From positions 29,634-93,633 of the forward strand of contig JBBHKE010003486.1 of assembly GCA_037447655.1 (NCBI GenBank): DNA of 64,000 nt, written 5' to 3'. Below the pieces are notes generated by a model. The model saw only the letters and a program-made list of their open reading frames with translations, was not told the origin of the DNA and did no database searches. Origin of the DNA: Zygnema cylindricum (lineage: Eukaryota; Streptophyta; Zygnematophyceae; Zygnematales; Zygnemataceae). Made by a program: the position numbers and the translations under genes. This document shows, one piece after another, positions 10,700 through 23,798 of the stretch; the first letter of the stretch is position 1; every line of letters starts with the position of its first letter.

Positions 10700-11620
10700 T
10701 GTTGAAATAAGTAGTTTTTGTATTTTCTAGGTCTAAAATAAATTAGCGGAAACATATATAGAAAATGATGGCAGCCTCTTCTCTCTTTTCCCCATACTTT
10801 TTGTAGTCACTGAAAGAGAGAGAGAGCGATTGAGCCATGGCTGCCTCAGCTCTATAAGAAGGACTAAAGAGTGACTTAAGTCACTCTCAACAAAAGGTTG
10901 AGTCCGGCAGGACTCGAACCCCCGACCGGTAGAGCGAGGCGTAGCCGTTAGCTCTAACCAGTATGTTGTAGAAGTCCGTTAGATGATATACGGTTCCATT
11001 AATATTTAAACTATTGTATTACACTGAAATGATTTAACTGAAATATGGACGAAACGAATATAGAACTTGTTAAGGTTTAGTGCGAACGTCATTTCGCACG
11101 AAACAAATGAAACGGACATTTGTTTTAAACGGTCTACATTTAATGTCGGATTTAATCCGACGGCGCACGTCATTGCCGAGATCCCGGAATGGTCACTTTG
11201 GATTTTATGGACGTGGCATGACGTGGCGCCGCGTGGAAGGATGACATTCGGTCGCGAGAATTCCGGTGAATATACGAACGAGTGGAAAAATGACACGCGT
11301 CCACTCAGTAGCCTTGTCATACACCGGCCGTACAGAAAGGACATCGGCCGTAGTACCTTTCTGTACTTTACAGTAATATGATTGGTTCGTACTTTAGTAG
11401 ATATGGGTTGTGAGAGAGATTTAGGACTTAGGAAATTTTGGTAGATAGACACCTCTCTCTCTCTAAGAGAGCCTTATATAAATTGGCATTTTTTGCCAGC
11501 TCATAACTTATCGGCTGGTTGGCCGTTTTCAGTGATTCTTTTTGCTACCGACTCAGAGGAGTCCAAGCTACTAGGGGTGCAGTCAAATTGCCAGTTTGCC
11601 TTCTTGGGCAGCAGTGGTTG
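10700..11620 (+). repeat. LTR-like repeat R1, copy 1 (TATA box, tRNA-like segment)
   Basis: Starts TGTTGAAATAAG and shares TATTTTCTAGGTCT, TTGTAGTCACTGAA, GCCATGGCTGCCT, a tRNA-like block, ACAGTAATNTGATTGG, a TATA box (CTTATATAAATTGG) and GAGTCCAAGCTAC in the same order with 31260-32335. This order fits an LTR with U3, promoter and R/U5. At the second copy a copia-like gag start follows, supporting an LTR. The alternative is a SINE plus adjacent repeat that always travel together. The 3' border is approximate. Confidence 0.65.
10895..10968 (-). other. tRNA-like segment inside R1
   Basis: Read on the minus strand it has TTAGAGCTAACGGCTACG (D-arm and anticodon-stem-like) and GGGGGTTCGAGTCCTGCCGG, a perfect box B (GGTTCGAGTCC) in a T-arm. 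Acceptor-stem pairing is not convincing. The equivalent part of the second R1 copy (31455-31535) has a degraded box B. It looks like a tRNA-derived relic rather than a working tRNA gene. Confidence 0.55.
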
Positions 11621-13761
11621 TGGCTTCAAGTGGGTTAGTTAAATACTATCTAGAGGCTTCCTGTATTCTGTGGTCCAATGGAGGACACAGAATTGCAAAT
11701 ATCCGGACTCAACGTCGTTATTTAGCACTTTTTTTGTACGTCATTACCAAAAAACAAGGAATTCTATTACGGATTGGCATATTTGGTACTCTACACTTTT
11801 AAAACATGCCAAATTAGAGTCAATGGCGCTAATTAAGGTAAAGAAAGAATAAAAGTATTACTAATTTTGTTTAAAATTTAAGGGTTAAAATTTAAGGGGG
11901 CACACATAGTGTTCTTAACACTAAAAGTGACTCACGATGTGGTTTATAAGACTACCTCTTTACCTTCAAAACCTTGCAAAATTCGATATAGATTGAGCAT
12001 AATTAAATGTATGTCTTTATGACGTAATTAAACCTTTTTTGTATAGGGTTACAATTCGAGTGTGAATAATTCAAGCTCGATAAACATTGACAAAAATATC
12101 CTCACTACAATAATTCTTCAACTTTGGATTCAAACAACTGTTTTTAAACATTAATGGTTGGTTTGTCTCCCAAAATCGACGAGACGATAACTTGTGAACA
12201 TCAATAAAATTTCACATTCAACATTGTAATCGGTGGTTTTTTTTCACATTGATAATTAGATACTTAAATATTAAATAATCAGTACGTTAATACAATCAAA
12301 TTTAGCAAACATTATGTTCAAAATTCATTATTTTAAAATTTTAAATTTTCATAACAACATTTTATTAAATTGAGCAAAACTAGCGTACTTGGAACTTTGG
12401 GCTTAAAAATTCCACTATTTTGTTAGAATTTCTGAAAGTCATCAATGATACAAGCTTTTTTCCATGATATTTGATCAATATAATTCTTTTATCATTTTTA
12501 ATTAGGCGATGACGACACTTGTATATATCTTTAATGTTTAGCAACAAGTAGTTACTAGAATATCCTAATTAAGCTAACCCTAATTTTTTCTTGTTTTTTA
12601 TAAATTCAACATTTATATGATTATAAACAAACAAAATTGATAGCGTTCTTCGTAAAATAACGCACGATTGTGAGTATTGTTGTTATATATAAACCCATAA
12701 AAGTCAAGAGGTAAACATACATACAATAATAAATCTTGAAGACGATAAAAAATAAAAGGTTAGAATACTTTGTTACGTGGATGTAGAGATAGCCATAAAC
12801 ATTGGAAATGGTAGCAAACATTCCGACAATGATTAAAATATTATGTGGTAATCCAATTAAAATAGGAATGTTTAACACGCTATAATATTTGTTTTCTTTA
12901 TATAAAAGCATGCACAATGTTATTTTATTCGACAAAACAATGCAAATATACAACAAAATTTTGAGACCACCCAATTTTTATCAACAAGTATTAAATACAC
13001 AAGGTCATTCAAGCACAACACCACCACATTTCCAAAGAGTGACCACAACAATTAGTAATAGCAATAAGAACAAAAAAAGACAAACAAAAGTTGAATTTGA
13101 AATTATTTTGGTAATACTAAGCATATTATTATCAACCACCTATTGAGAGTTTAGAGGAAACTGCAATGACCTCGATCAAAGACACCGAATAAATAGCATA
13201 AATGACTAAAACATATCACAACGCATTAAACTATCATAAAAGAGGAAAAATAAACAAAGAGTAAAAAACCAACCACAATAGAGATTCATCACCTTTCACT
13301 AAGTCCACCTGTAATGAAAGCTCTAAAAATCACCGACAACAAAGTCGTAAACAATGTATATGCTTCGTAAAATTAGAGCACGGAGATTGTCTAGGCGAAA
13401 CTAGGTCCATATTCTTTTCTTATAACTACGCTTTAGCCAATACCTACTCAAAATTTTATGCTCACTAACACCTAATTAGAATCATTCGGATGAAAACACA
13501 TTCACTTGGATAAGAAAAAATGTAATACTACAGCTAAATTGGGCATATTTATGCTATATAGACATAAGAACTTCACCCATTTACTAAAACACGTCCGCGA
13601 CTTATCAAGGGTGCACATGAGAGTCGTGCACACGCATTTATGCTTTGCGTGTGCACCTTCATAAAATGTTATCCAAAACACGTTTGTAGTGAGCGAGTCA
13701 TATTACGACGTGACATCCTAATGTGAAAATAACACTATCGCCAACCTGTTGAAATTAATAG
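11621..13761. other. AT-rich intergenic region, no gene recognised
   Basis: No motif, terminal repeat or codon-like pattern supports a gene. A 117-codon minus-strand frame at 12621-12974 is very hydrophobic, but the DNA is strongly AT-rich, which gives such frames by chance. Confidence 0.5.
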
Positions 13762-13860
13762 ATTTCTAGAGTATTTTCTAGGTTTAAATATGTTAGTATA
13801 AAAGAAAAGAAAAGAAAAGGACGAGCAGCCTGCCTCCACCTCCTCTCTCTAGCCCCTTGT
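13762..13860 (+). repeat. R1 fragment
   Basis: GTATTTTCTAGGTTT, then GCAGCCTGCCTCCAC..CTCTAGCCCCTTGT, matches the first ~100 bp of R1 (GTATTTTCTAGGTCT..GCAGTCTGCCTCTAAC..AAGCCCCCACACTTGT). The rest of R1 is absent. Confidence 0.6.
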
Positions 13861-14308
13861 CGAGCGTGCCCGAGAAACACAAGGGAAGGGCCCGCTGCCC
13901 GGAATGGCCGGTCTCGGCGTCCTGCAAAGAACCCACCAATGCGAATGCTTCCCATAATAATGATAATGCCCACTGCTGACCCCATCCCTCCCAATAGGCA
14001 TGCATGATCAGATAGGAGAGGCACAAGGATAGGGAATAGGGATGAGTGCATGGGAAGGCGAAAAGATCTCCCCTCCCCCTTACTTTCCCCATTAAGCCGG
14101 GGAAAGGGGTTGGGTTCTCGGTAATCGGGTCGGTACCCCAATTTGTGCTTTATCCACAGGAAGTCTATAGCATCCGTTCCCTCAAAACCCACTGTTTCGA
14201 TGCCAGGAAATTGTTTCCACTATTACTTTCTAATTTAATTCCCAATAAATATTTCTTCTCCCCTAAACCTTTAATCAAATATTTCTCTTCTCCCCTATCC
14301 TTTGAAAC

Positions 14309-15064
14309 CTATTCGAGTTTCACTTCTCCCCTTTCCTCGGAATCAGTTGAAGTCTCCCTTTCCGACCAGTTTTCTGGTTCCCTATTATCTATAAAATTAT
14401 CCTGATTAATTTTATCTTTCCCGTTTTCACTTATGGATCCTAGAACTGACTTTCTCATTTCTAAGTCATACACTCTACACTCCTCGACATCCTCAAGTAC
14501 CTCCTCTCTCTTTACTTCCCTTATACCTCCAAAAGCACACTGTTGCCTTCGTGCAATTACTGTGTGCTTTTCTTTCTTCCCCATACTACTAATCCGGAGA
14601 AGCTCTAAAATATCTTCATCCTCTTTCTCCTCTTCTCCTTCTTCCTCCTCATCCACATTCCAACTTCTAAGTTTTTCCAAACAAGGGCATTCCTCCGTAT
14701 AATGACCCGGTTCCCTACAAAAGAAGCAAGCCCCCTTTTTCAAAGCTCCGCTTTCTTTTCCTCTCCCTCTCTTTCCACGAAAGTTCCGATAAGGTTTACC
14801 TTTGTCTTTCTTTCTCTCATCACGCTTCCGGTCGTCACCACCTTTCCTCTCATCACGCTTCTGCTCGTCACCGCCGTTCCTCTCATCACGCTTCCGCCAA
14901 TAACCACCAGCTGAAAATGCATTGACCCTGTCCTTTCCCCTACGAAGCTCTAAAGTACTTTCCTTCACAAGAATTATCCCCATGGTAAAGCTCCAAGTCC
15001 ATGAGGAGCCATCCATTGCCTGCATACGACAAATGATGTTTTCGTACTCATCTGGGAGTTTCAT
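14309..15064 (-). pseudogene. Ty1/copia Gag fragment with CCHC zinc knuckle
   Basis: A 251-codon open frame that reads from the Gag interior: KLPDEYENIICRMQAMD is the usual LPxxYE region of copia Gag. A Lys/Arg/Asp repeat (GGDEQKRDERK type, several copies) follows, then the zinc knuckle CFFCREPGHYTEEC (CX2CX4HX4C) and an acidic tail. No protease, integrase or reverse transcriptase follows on the minus strand, and the Gag N-terminus is missing, so this is an orphan piece. Confidence 0.75.
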
Positions 15065-15979
15065 AAGTAGTACGGAGAATCTTCGCTAAAAACAAAGTTA
15101 CAATACTAAAGTTTCGGTTACATGGGAAAGTGCCCTAAGTTAATGTCCAACGTGCTCTCACTGTGGCATTGTTCAAAAGTAGGCGTTTTTATGGTAGGCC
15201 TTTAGTCGGCGCCTTTATCGTAAGTTGTGTTATGGGCTTTTCATGTGATCTTCTTAGACCGCTTCTTTGATCAGCGACCGTCCGATCGTCCAAATCTGAC
15301 GATGTAAATATTTGTTTTTTGGTCCGAATGTCTTGATTAGTCTAATTTTTGGTCCGAATGTTTTAATTGGTCCGAATAGGTCCGAATACAATATAGGTCT
15401 TAAGGTCATATTGTATGTTTGGCATACAATAGGTATATTGTATGGGCCTACTTTCACCTACTTTTAAACTATGCACCGTGGAGCTCACGTACACATGTGG
15501 TTGCCGCAGTTTTGTTACCGTAAACGTCTGCCGGCTGTGTGAATTGCTAATTTTTTTATGACGCTCGACGTTCGCAAGCGCGGCAAAAGTTTAAGCGGTT
15601 GAAATAATATTTTGAAAGTCAAAGCTGTCCAACCGATTGACCGTCAAATTTAGACTCAACGGTACTTTACTTGTACCAATGTGCACTTCGAACGTACCAT
15701 TTTTGACAAAATGACGTAATTGACTGTGCGCAACCAAAACAGTCACTGCCATGATCAATTCCCTACTTAATACAAAAACTACAATTCCCTACTTAATACA
15801 AAAACTACAGTACAGTAGACTGTTTGAACCGTGGATCCCTATGGGCCACTTACTAAAGAGTGTTATTAACAGAATTTTCGGTCGAAATAACACTCCCTTG
15901 AACTAAAGTGATAAACTCTTGGAGCGGATTCCACTGCGAACCTGTTCGGCTGTTGGGTATACCGAAAGCGTCCTAACTT
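15065..15979. other. Intergenic sequence, no gene recognised
   Basis: TTACATGGG..GTGCCCTAAGT at 15118 resembles short segments at 33483 and 42675. A 27-nt direct duplication (CAATTCCCTACTTAATACAA..) lies at 15758-15809. Nothing else is supported. Confidence 0.4.
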
Positions 15980-16304
15980 TAGTGTTGGGTATCGGGTAAA
16001 TTCATATCGCGATAATGTCGATATTCGATATATCGAATATCGATCGAGCAGATACCTCGATATATCGTACCGAGACCAACATAAATTATCGCGATATATA
16101 TCGCAAAAAATGGGTGTCCGTACAGTTAAAGTACAGAAAATCGTACGGATAGGGGGTGTTTGAAAAAAAAAAACGGAAAAAAACAATCGCATAAATATCT
16201 GGATATTTACCGTCTAGGTACATGGATTCGATATATCGATTATCAGATACCTAAAAATCAATATATATCAAATATCGACAATAGGTCTTCGATACCCAAC
16301 ACTA
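15980..16304. mobile_element. hAT-a non-autonomous element, copy 1
   Basis: Ends TAGTGTTGGGTATCGGGTAA and its inverse ..CGATACCCAACACTA, of hAT type. The interior is dense in the palindrome ATATCGATAT and its relatives. The flanks show no clear 8-bp duplication, unlike the copies at 47722 and 49863. Confidence 0.8.
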
Positions 16305-16452
16305 ATAAGTATAGTAGCGGAATATTAAATAACACTCTCAGCGATACACGGTATACTGTGCTGTAACCGCTTTATATCAACTGCTAAAAAGATATCGAAA
16401 GCTGATAAATGCGTAAAAGTTATTGGAGGCTGACTCGCTGAGTCGCTGATAG

Positions 16453-16917
16453 CAGAGGTCGCAAACGGTTAACCGAAACCGTTATCGACCGTAAACCAAC
16501 CGCCCGCGTCGGATCCGGAACGGATTCGGTTGCCAAATTTGGGGGGTCGGGCTGATTCGGGCGGGTGATTACCGAAAAAAAACAAAATCAGTAACGGTCG
16601 GGTAAGTAAAAAAAGAAAAAAATTGAAGGTTTTGTACTGTTAATACTATCCAACATTATTGTACTTTGTACTTTTGGTATCGTGGAAGGTATAAGGGAAA
16701 TGTACCATTAATTTTGTACTTATTCAGGTACGGGCGGGTATGGGTAGTAGTCCCGAGAAATCGAGATTCGGTAAAAAAATAATTACGTAAACGCGTTTCG
16801 GGTAACGGTAAACAATTTTGGAGCGTGACATATCCCGGTCGGGCGTCAAGTACTCAGATTTTGAAAAAAAATACACTCGGTTTCGGTTATCTAAAATGTT
16901 GACTTTTGCGACCTTCG
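16453..16917. mobile_element. hAT-b non-autonomous element, copy 1, with exact 8-bp target duplication
   Basis: Starts CAGAGGTCGCAAACGGTTAA and ends ..GACTTTTGCGACCTTCG. It is flanked by GCTGATAG at 16445-16452 and again at 16918-16925. An 8-bp duplication with CAGAGG-type ends indicates the hAT superfamily. No transposase frame is present. The interior repeats motifs such as CCGNCCCG and GGTAACGG, as in the copy at 48520-49855. Confidence 0.9.
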
Positions 16918-17119
16918 GCTGATAGATACGTGAATCACATCGGCTCACGAACGTCCGATATACTTTGTAATGGACCCACTTCGAGCTGAACAGGTTGAAT
17001 GCGTGCGTGTACCTTTTGCGTATCAGTGGTTTCCGGTACGGCATATCGCCAAGGATGCCGGTCTTCGCCCTATTTGTCGTGACATACATTTCAGTACACT
17101 ACATTACGTTACAGTGCTA

Positions 17120-17330
17120 TACACCGCGAATCACTATTAGCGTTAACAAATATTTAGTGTTAAAGAACAATTAGTGTGATTAACGCTAATTGGGAATTTG
17201 CGGATTTTCAAAGAAATCAGTCACTCTATTTTGGTTTTAGGGTTTTTTTAAGCACCCTATTTAAGAATTTAGACAAAATTTCAGGGGCGCCGAATTAGCG
17301 TGATAAACGTTAATAGCAATTCGTGGTGTA
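17120..17330. mobile_element. TA-flanked inverted-repeat element, 211 bp
   Basis: TACACCGCGAATCACTATTA at the left and its near inverse ..TAATAGCAATTCGTGGTGTA at the right. No coding capacity. Confidence 0.85.
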
Positions 17331-19529
17331 CTATACCTATTGGCAATACATCGGACATCGCACAGACCTTACCGTTAGATGTTCCACAAACTGTTGAGGC
17401 AAAATGTTTCGGGCATACGAGTCTCAAAGGTGCACACGTACTTTAAGTCAAAATGTACAAGACAAACAAAAAAAAATGTTTAACAAAAAACGTGCAACCG
17501 TGAAGTACAGAGCATGACTGAGAAGCATGATTGAAATGTGTAATTGTTGAATCAAACGTCTTATGTAATTCATGCGTAACAAACGCTAAGAAAAATTACA
17601 AATCTAAAATTGGAAATCAGAAGAACAAATGCAAATAATAACAACACTAAATAGCATTCTATATGCCGAAAACAAAAAAATGGGCTCTTTGTTGAGAGCC
17701 TAAGACTATGCCACACTAAATAACAGAATTTCTAATATCAAATATATACACCACGAGGCCCAAGAGTAAATCTCGGAGTCTCCAACCACCGTTCTTCACC
17801 ATGCTCTGTCAAAAAAATGCTAAAGCTTGAAAGGCAACATACGTTGATGGTCGAAAGCCGATATGAGAGGAGGAGAATGGTTACCAAGTCATCTAACTTG
17901 AAAAGATCGACAAACTCAACCACGTAAGAGCTTGTTAGAAATATAAATTGAAGGCCTTAAAGATCACGAAATCAAATGGTTTGACGTAGTTAGTCTAGTT
18001 TCGATCCGCATAGTCCTGTTATTTCGTGAATGTTGCATGATGTGACGTAACGCATGTACGCAACGTGTAAGGAAATATAACCTAAACATGGGATCTAAGT
18101 GTTATCCAACGATAGGAGGAAAAATCGGAGAACGAAGTTTTGTGCTTTAATCAGTGAAAATAAAGTAAGAGGTCAAATTTGGTAATGGAATTAGTAGCAA
18201 AACCTAATGAACTCTTGTATTGTGATGAGCCACTTTAATAATGTCGTACAAAACAAAATGTGAAGTGAAAATAAGTAGCATGTGCTATGTTGGTTGATGA
18301 TCCTAATTTGAAACCCCAAAATAAATTGGTAAGAAAACTTGCTTATGAACTAATAACCATTTATAGTGAAATAAAACACTAGCGTCTATATGTTGGTATA
18401 GGTTTGTATACAGTCAATTATCAAAATGTGAAAGGTAAAAAACAAAAGAAGAAGTGATTGGCAAATTGTGACCCGAAGTACTATGGGTAATCCACAAAAT
18501 TACAAGTGACGATAGGGAATATCAACGTTCAATGAAAAGGTTTCAAAATGTCCCCAAATTTGGGAAAGTCATCTACCAAATCATCATCAAAAATAGTACG
18601 TAACCACAAGGGTTTAGATTAGGGGAACGAAAGGTTATGATGCTAGTTTGTCGGGCATAAATACAAAATGTTCATACGTTCACCAACATTATGCACTAAA
18701 AGCAATAACTCACAAATTTGATGGGTTTGATATATACCAGAACTTAAATTTTTTGTTAAAGAAAATGGCAAAAGGTAAAAAAAAATACATTATGGTGATC
18801 CAAAGACATGAATTTTCATTGACAAAATATTAATGTCGAAAAGTGGTAGTTGGCTTTCTTAACGCATGCAGCTAATGTGAACAACAGTGTGAGCTTGGAG
18901 AGCCACCCAATCTAGGTTGTTAGTCCCAAACAACCCTTGTATTATGGATAAGAGCCTTAAAACCTCTGTTGGATTTGCGATATTGGTGTAATGCAAGAAA
19001 AACTCATCATAAAACAACTTTAGAAACTATAAACACAAAAATATCACAACAAGAAGACAAAAGATTCATTGGCACAACCATAATAATAACACCTCCGATA
19101 TGCTCGGAGGTTGCAATAACTTATATGGTTGCAAAAATTGGTATTATCATACGAGGCAAATGTTTACGAGCCAAATTAGTTGCCACATTAAACAACAAAT
19201 TTAAACCTTATTATGGAATATTAAAAGGAAAAATATGATAAGAAATTCATCTTTCATTAGTTAAGGTTCCGTAATAAAAGGGAATAACATACAAAATAAG
19301 AGTTTTGATAAAAGTCTTTCAATCAATGTCGAAAGATACAAGACCAAAATGACTATAAACAAAGAGCTAAAATTAATTAAAGAAAATACGGAAATTGAAG
19401 GGCTAAATGTCAACTTGCAAGAGTTTATTTTAAAAATGCATAAATATACCATGCGAATCGGCACATCTCATTCTTCGATATACGTTTAAAATTGAATTGC
19501 TTTATAATGTTTGAAGGTTGGTTTGGTAC
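17331..19529. other. AT-rich intergenic region with decayed coding-like debris
   Basis: No intact gene. The plus strand at about 18640-19490 reads as broken frames in several phases and could be a decayed element, but I recognise no domain. Confidence 0.4.
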
Positions 19530-20501
19530 TGCAATAGGATCTCCTACCTCTCAGAAAATCCCATTATTACAACCAATTTCAACCACACATTCCACATTCG
19601 AAAATACACATCCATATTGGAAAGCACTCACATAAGGATAAAATTTAAATTAGAATAAGCTTCAGGCCACATAACATTAGCTTGGTCTCTTGCCCTCGTG
19701 GCTTAACCGTTATTTTAAAGTGTTTTCCACTACTCTCCACTCTTAATAATTATATCTCTTAACTACTAAAACACTACTTAGTTTGTAAGAGATTTCAGTG
19801 CAAAAATGCCAATGCTCCAATTTGGTTTTAATAGCTCAAGACTAAGATCAGTCAAAATTTCCACAAATGTTTCCAAAGGAAAAAATGTTTCCTCTTCTCT
19901 TAGACTTCACTATTTTTCCATCATCACCCTGGACTGGCCAGGCTAGAGTAAACGCTCCGTTGAACAAGTTTTACCTGGGCTAATCATTGATCAGCTAGGA
20001 CTCAGACTGACCAATGCAAAAACTTGCGAAATCTCTTACTAACTACGTAGGATTTATTAACCAATCAAACGCTACATTTCACGACGTAACGTTTACGTGC
20101 AAAAGTGCGCGCCAAAAAAAACGCGTCTTCGCACGAACGTGCGTCGCAAATTTCACACGAGAAACTACCAACGGAATTCCCTAAAGGGAAAGTGACCTTT
20201 CGTACAAAAAATCGTACGAAACAAACCATTGTGAGTGTTAATCGAAACATTAATTCATTTGGTATTTTTTAAACGTGGGCCTGAAATTCCACAGCTAGTT
20301 TGACCCTTAACCCGTTACAATAAACACCGACTCGATATTTTGACCTCGCGTTGTCGCCTAATTACACCAATCGCTGTATCTTTTAAAATACAACTCCAAA
20401 TCGTGCGATTTTTTTGCGGTCGTCTACCAAATTCAAAACTTTATATTTGTAACACTTAAATACCCATTTACGAACAAGTTTGATCCACTTTTATTGTTAC
20501 A
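19530..20501 (-). repeat. 3' LTR of Ty3/gypsy element A (972 bp)
   Basis: On the minus strand it starts TGTAACAATAAAAGTGG after a purine tract (AACGAAGGGATGA) and ends ..CCTATTGCA. Homologous throughout to 40430-41398 and 60513-61492. TGTAAC..GTTACA are the family termini; the outer end here has decayed to TGCAAT. Confidence 0.88.
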
Positions 20502-22040
20502 TCATCCCTTCGTTATTTATAACTAACCTCACTTAAAATACATTTCATTCTCTAGACGGGACTTCTATATTATTATCCCCCCATAAATTTTTAAAAACTC
20601 AGAATTTGTATCTTCTAAAGTTAACTCTTCTTCTAGCCTTCCTAGATAATGCATTTGCCAGAATATAGTATTGCCGACCTTAAACCGTTGACCAACCCAA
20701 TCTATTACCCATCTTTTGACCTGAAGGTCCATAATTATTGAGGGACCCAATTCCAATTCTCTTACAGTTGGTCAAAGATTTGCTGGTTTCAACTAACTGA
20801 TGTGTATCACTAGATGATTTTTTAATGAAGGCAAAAATTCTAATTTGGTAGCAACTGACAATATCATCTCGATTACAGTAAATGGCCCGATGTACATAGG
20901 AGCAAATTTCCCCGTAGGATCCGATTGTCCCTCGATCTTGCACTTGTAATGAGTTGCTAAAAGCCAAACCTTGTCACATGTGTTTATGACCCAATCACCC
21001 CGTTTGCTGTTAGCATTTAATTCTTGACCTTCTTTGTGCCTCCACTAATGCATCCCGGACTGCTTTCCAAAGTGTTTGAATGTATTCCCAAAACTCCGTT
21101 CCAGAACCCCTATTCTCTTGAGTGAGCCCTGTTATTAAGTCTAATGCTTCTCTTGGTTGGTATCCGTATGCAACTTCAAACGGTGAGAATCTCGTAGTTG
21201 CATGTTTACATAAATTGTATACAAATTCCATTAATGCCAGTATAGATTCCCATGTGTTCTAAACTCCACTTCAAACAGTCATAAGCATCTCTCTTATATA
21301 GGGTTCAACCTTTCCGTCTGTCCATATGTTTGAGGATGATAAGAGGTACTCATTTTTAATTCATTGCTTAAGTTTTGTTGCAATTCTTTCCAAAATGCAG
21401 ACGTTAATTTAGAATCCCTATCACTGACTATAGATATGTTGATTCCATGATGTCTGACCACGTTGACAAAATATAACTTTGCAATATCTACAAGTGAAGA
21501 AGTAGTTTTGTAAGGGATAAATATTGCCATTTACTGAACCTATCGACTAGGACCATGATATTATCATTTATTCTAGATGTAGTTGCCAACCTGACAATAA
21601 AATCCATAATGATAGATTCCTATGGTTTTTCGAGGATATCTAAAGGTTTTAACAGACCTCTAGGTTTTTGGTGACTAGGTTTACTTTGTTGGCAAAAGGA
21701 CACAACTTTCCACGTGTTTCAACACCTCCTTTGCCATCTTGGGCCAAAACAATCCACTCTGCAACCGATTAAGAGTTTTATCTCGACCTAGATGTCCTAA
21801 ATGATCATGGGCTTCTTGTAAAAGTTGTTTTCTTAAGTCTCCCATTTCAAGAATGCATAATGTATCTCCTGTTCGCAAATACAGTAAACCATATTCTATT
21901 CTAAAGTTTGTGACATGCCTCTCATTCAGTGGGTTAGAATTTCCGTCGGAAATATTCTTGCAAATCACAACAAAATAAAGATCTTTATCATAATCTTTTC
22001 TAACAGCATCTAAAAACAATTCATCTTCAACCATCACACT
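20502..22040 (-). pseudogene. Ty3/gypsy element A integrase (broken)
   Basis: Pieces in several frames: the HHCC-type zinc region EAHDHLGHLGRDKTLNRLQS..HVESC, then SIVSDRDSKLTSAFWKEL (second catalytic Asp) and SYHPQTYGQTERLN (region of the catalytic Glu). The C-terminal region follows down to the purine tract before the LTR. Frameshifts and stops separate the pieces. No chromodomain is recognisable. Confidence 0.85.
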
Positions 22041-23430
22041 TATTTCAAAACATCTACTTAAAGGATCTACGACTACATTTGTCTTTCCAGGAATATGTTT
22101 GATATTAAATTTGAAATATGCGAATTTCTAAATCCACCTAATCTGTCTACCAGTCATAATATGTGCATCACTTAATCTTTGTTGATAAGAGAGTGCCTTA
22201 TTATCACAGTGAATTGTAAATTCTTTATTATGCAAATAACACCGCCATTTCACCAATGCATGAACAATTGCAAGTAATTATTTTTCCTGTGCTGGATAGT
22301 TTTTTTCAGCATTATTGAATTTTTTGGACTCAAATGCAATAGGATGAAAATGTTTGCGGACTTTTTGACTTATGATTACACGTAGACTTTTATTAGATGC
22401 ATCAAATTCCTCGGCAGGATCAAGATACACCAGTGTAGGGGCAGATGTCAACTTCCCTTTTAGTTCCTAAAATCTCTCTTCTGATCGACTCCCCACACAA
22501 ACGTCTCCTTCTCTTGAAGTAAATCCGTCAAAGGTGCAGCGATCATACTAAAGTTCTTGATAAATTTGTTGTTATAAGTGGCCAATCCCAAAAATGATCT
22601 AACTTCTATGACATTAGTGGGTTGCTTCCAATTTTGGATCGTAGTAATTTTTGATGGATTTGTATTGAAGTTCCTAATAAATTTCCTATAATAAGTGGCC
22701 AATCCCAAAAATGATCTATCTTCTCTGACATTAGTGGGTTGCTTCCAATTTTGGATCACTATAATTTGGATGGATCTGTTTTAACATCTTTCTGACTAAC
22801 TATATGTCTAAAAAATAATTGTTCACTTTTAAGAAAACTAGATTTTGACAATTTTCCATATAGTTTTATTTCCGTTAACCTTTACAACACTTTCGTTAAA
22901 TGAATTACATGTTGTTCTTTAGATTCGTTGTAAATTATAATATCATCTATAAACATTTAAACAAACTCATCTATTTAATTTGAAAAGGCTTGGTTTCATT
23001 AATCTTTGACACGTTGGCGGTCATTCGTCAAACCAAATGGCACCACTATCCATTCAAAATGACCAACTGTACTTCTAAAAGCAGTTTTATCAACATCTTT
23101 GGTTCTAATTGGCTCCTAATTAAAGCCAATATGCAAATCAATCAAAGAAAATTATTTAGCATCTTTTAAACGATCTATCAAAATCATAAATTAAATAACC
23201 TGATACTTATCTTTCACCGTAATCTTATTCAGACTACGATAGTCGACACAAATTCTCAACGTTCCGTCCTTCTTTTTGAAAAAGAGAACTGGTGCTCTAT
23301 ACGATGATTTTCTGGGCTAGATATGTCTTTTCTCTAGAAGCTCCTTGATCTGTTTCTTTAACTCCTCTTTCTCAAAAAAAGTGTGTTTATAAATTTATGT
23401 GACAAGAGGATTAGATCCAGATTCAAGGTT
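22041..23430 (-). pseudogene. Ty3/gypsy element A reverse transcriptase and RNase H (broken)
   Basis: Minus-strand pieces include MFIDDIIIYNESKEQ (the YxDD-type motif is kept; a stop lies just before it), FLGLATYYRKFIRNF and APLTDLLQEKETFVWG, and RNase H debris up to 22040. A 117-bp in-frame tandem duplication lies at 22551-22784. Stops and frameshifts rule out function. Confidence 0.85.
22551..22784 (-). repeat. 117-bp in-frame tandem duplication in element A pol
   Basis: The segment encoding IQNWKQPTNVxExRSFLGLA and the following TY..KFIxNF occurs twice at a spacing of 117 bp (39 codons). The reading frame stays open across both units, and the copies differ at several positions. Confidence 0.85.
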
Positions 23431-23798
23431 AATAACATGTTCCTCATCTCGGGAAGGTGGCCTCTTGAGGGTAAATCACTTAGCAACACATATTGAAATT
23501 CAAAAATCAAATCTTTTACAGCAACATCAGATGTATTTATATCAGTTACAAAATCAAATGTTTGTTTTTCAAGATTTTTAGTTGTGTCTGATTTAAAAAT
23601 AACATCAATGTTAATGTTTTCTCACCCTCCTTGATTAATAATTGCCTCAGTTACTAATAATAAGAAAGCATGATTTGTTTTATCTTTTAAATGTATTTTA
23701 AATTGTTTAGCAGAAATCAAACCTTGAACTCACAATTTGGTTATGTTATTTATATGATTCCTATAAAACTTCTTCGAATGTAATGCTTGCAAAACCTT

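Noticed and set aside
10895-10968. Functional tRNA gene
   Set aside because: Box B is perfect but the acceptor stem does not pair well, and the block belongs to a repeat whose other copy is more degraded.
12621-12974. Hydrophobic 117-codon membrane-protein-like ORF
   Set aside because: AT-rich DNA gives Ile/Leu/Tyr-rich frames by chance; no family pattern, splice signals or context.
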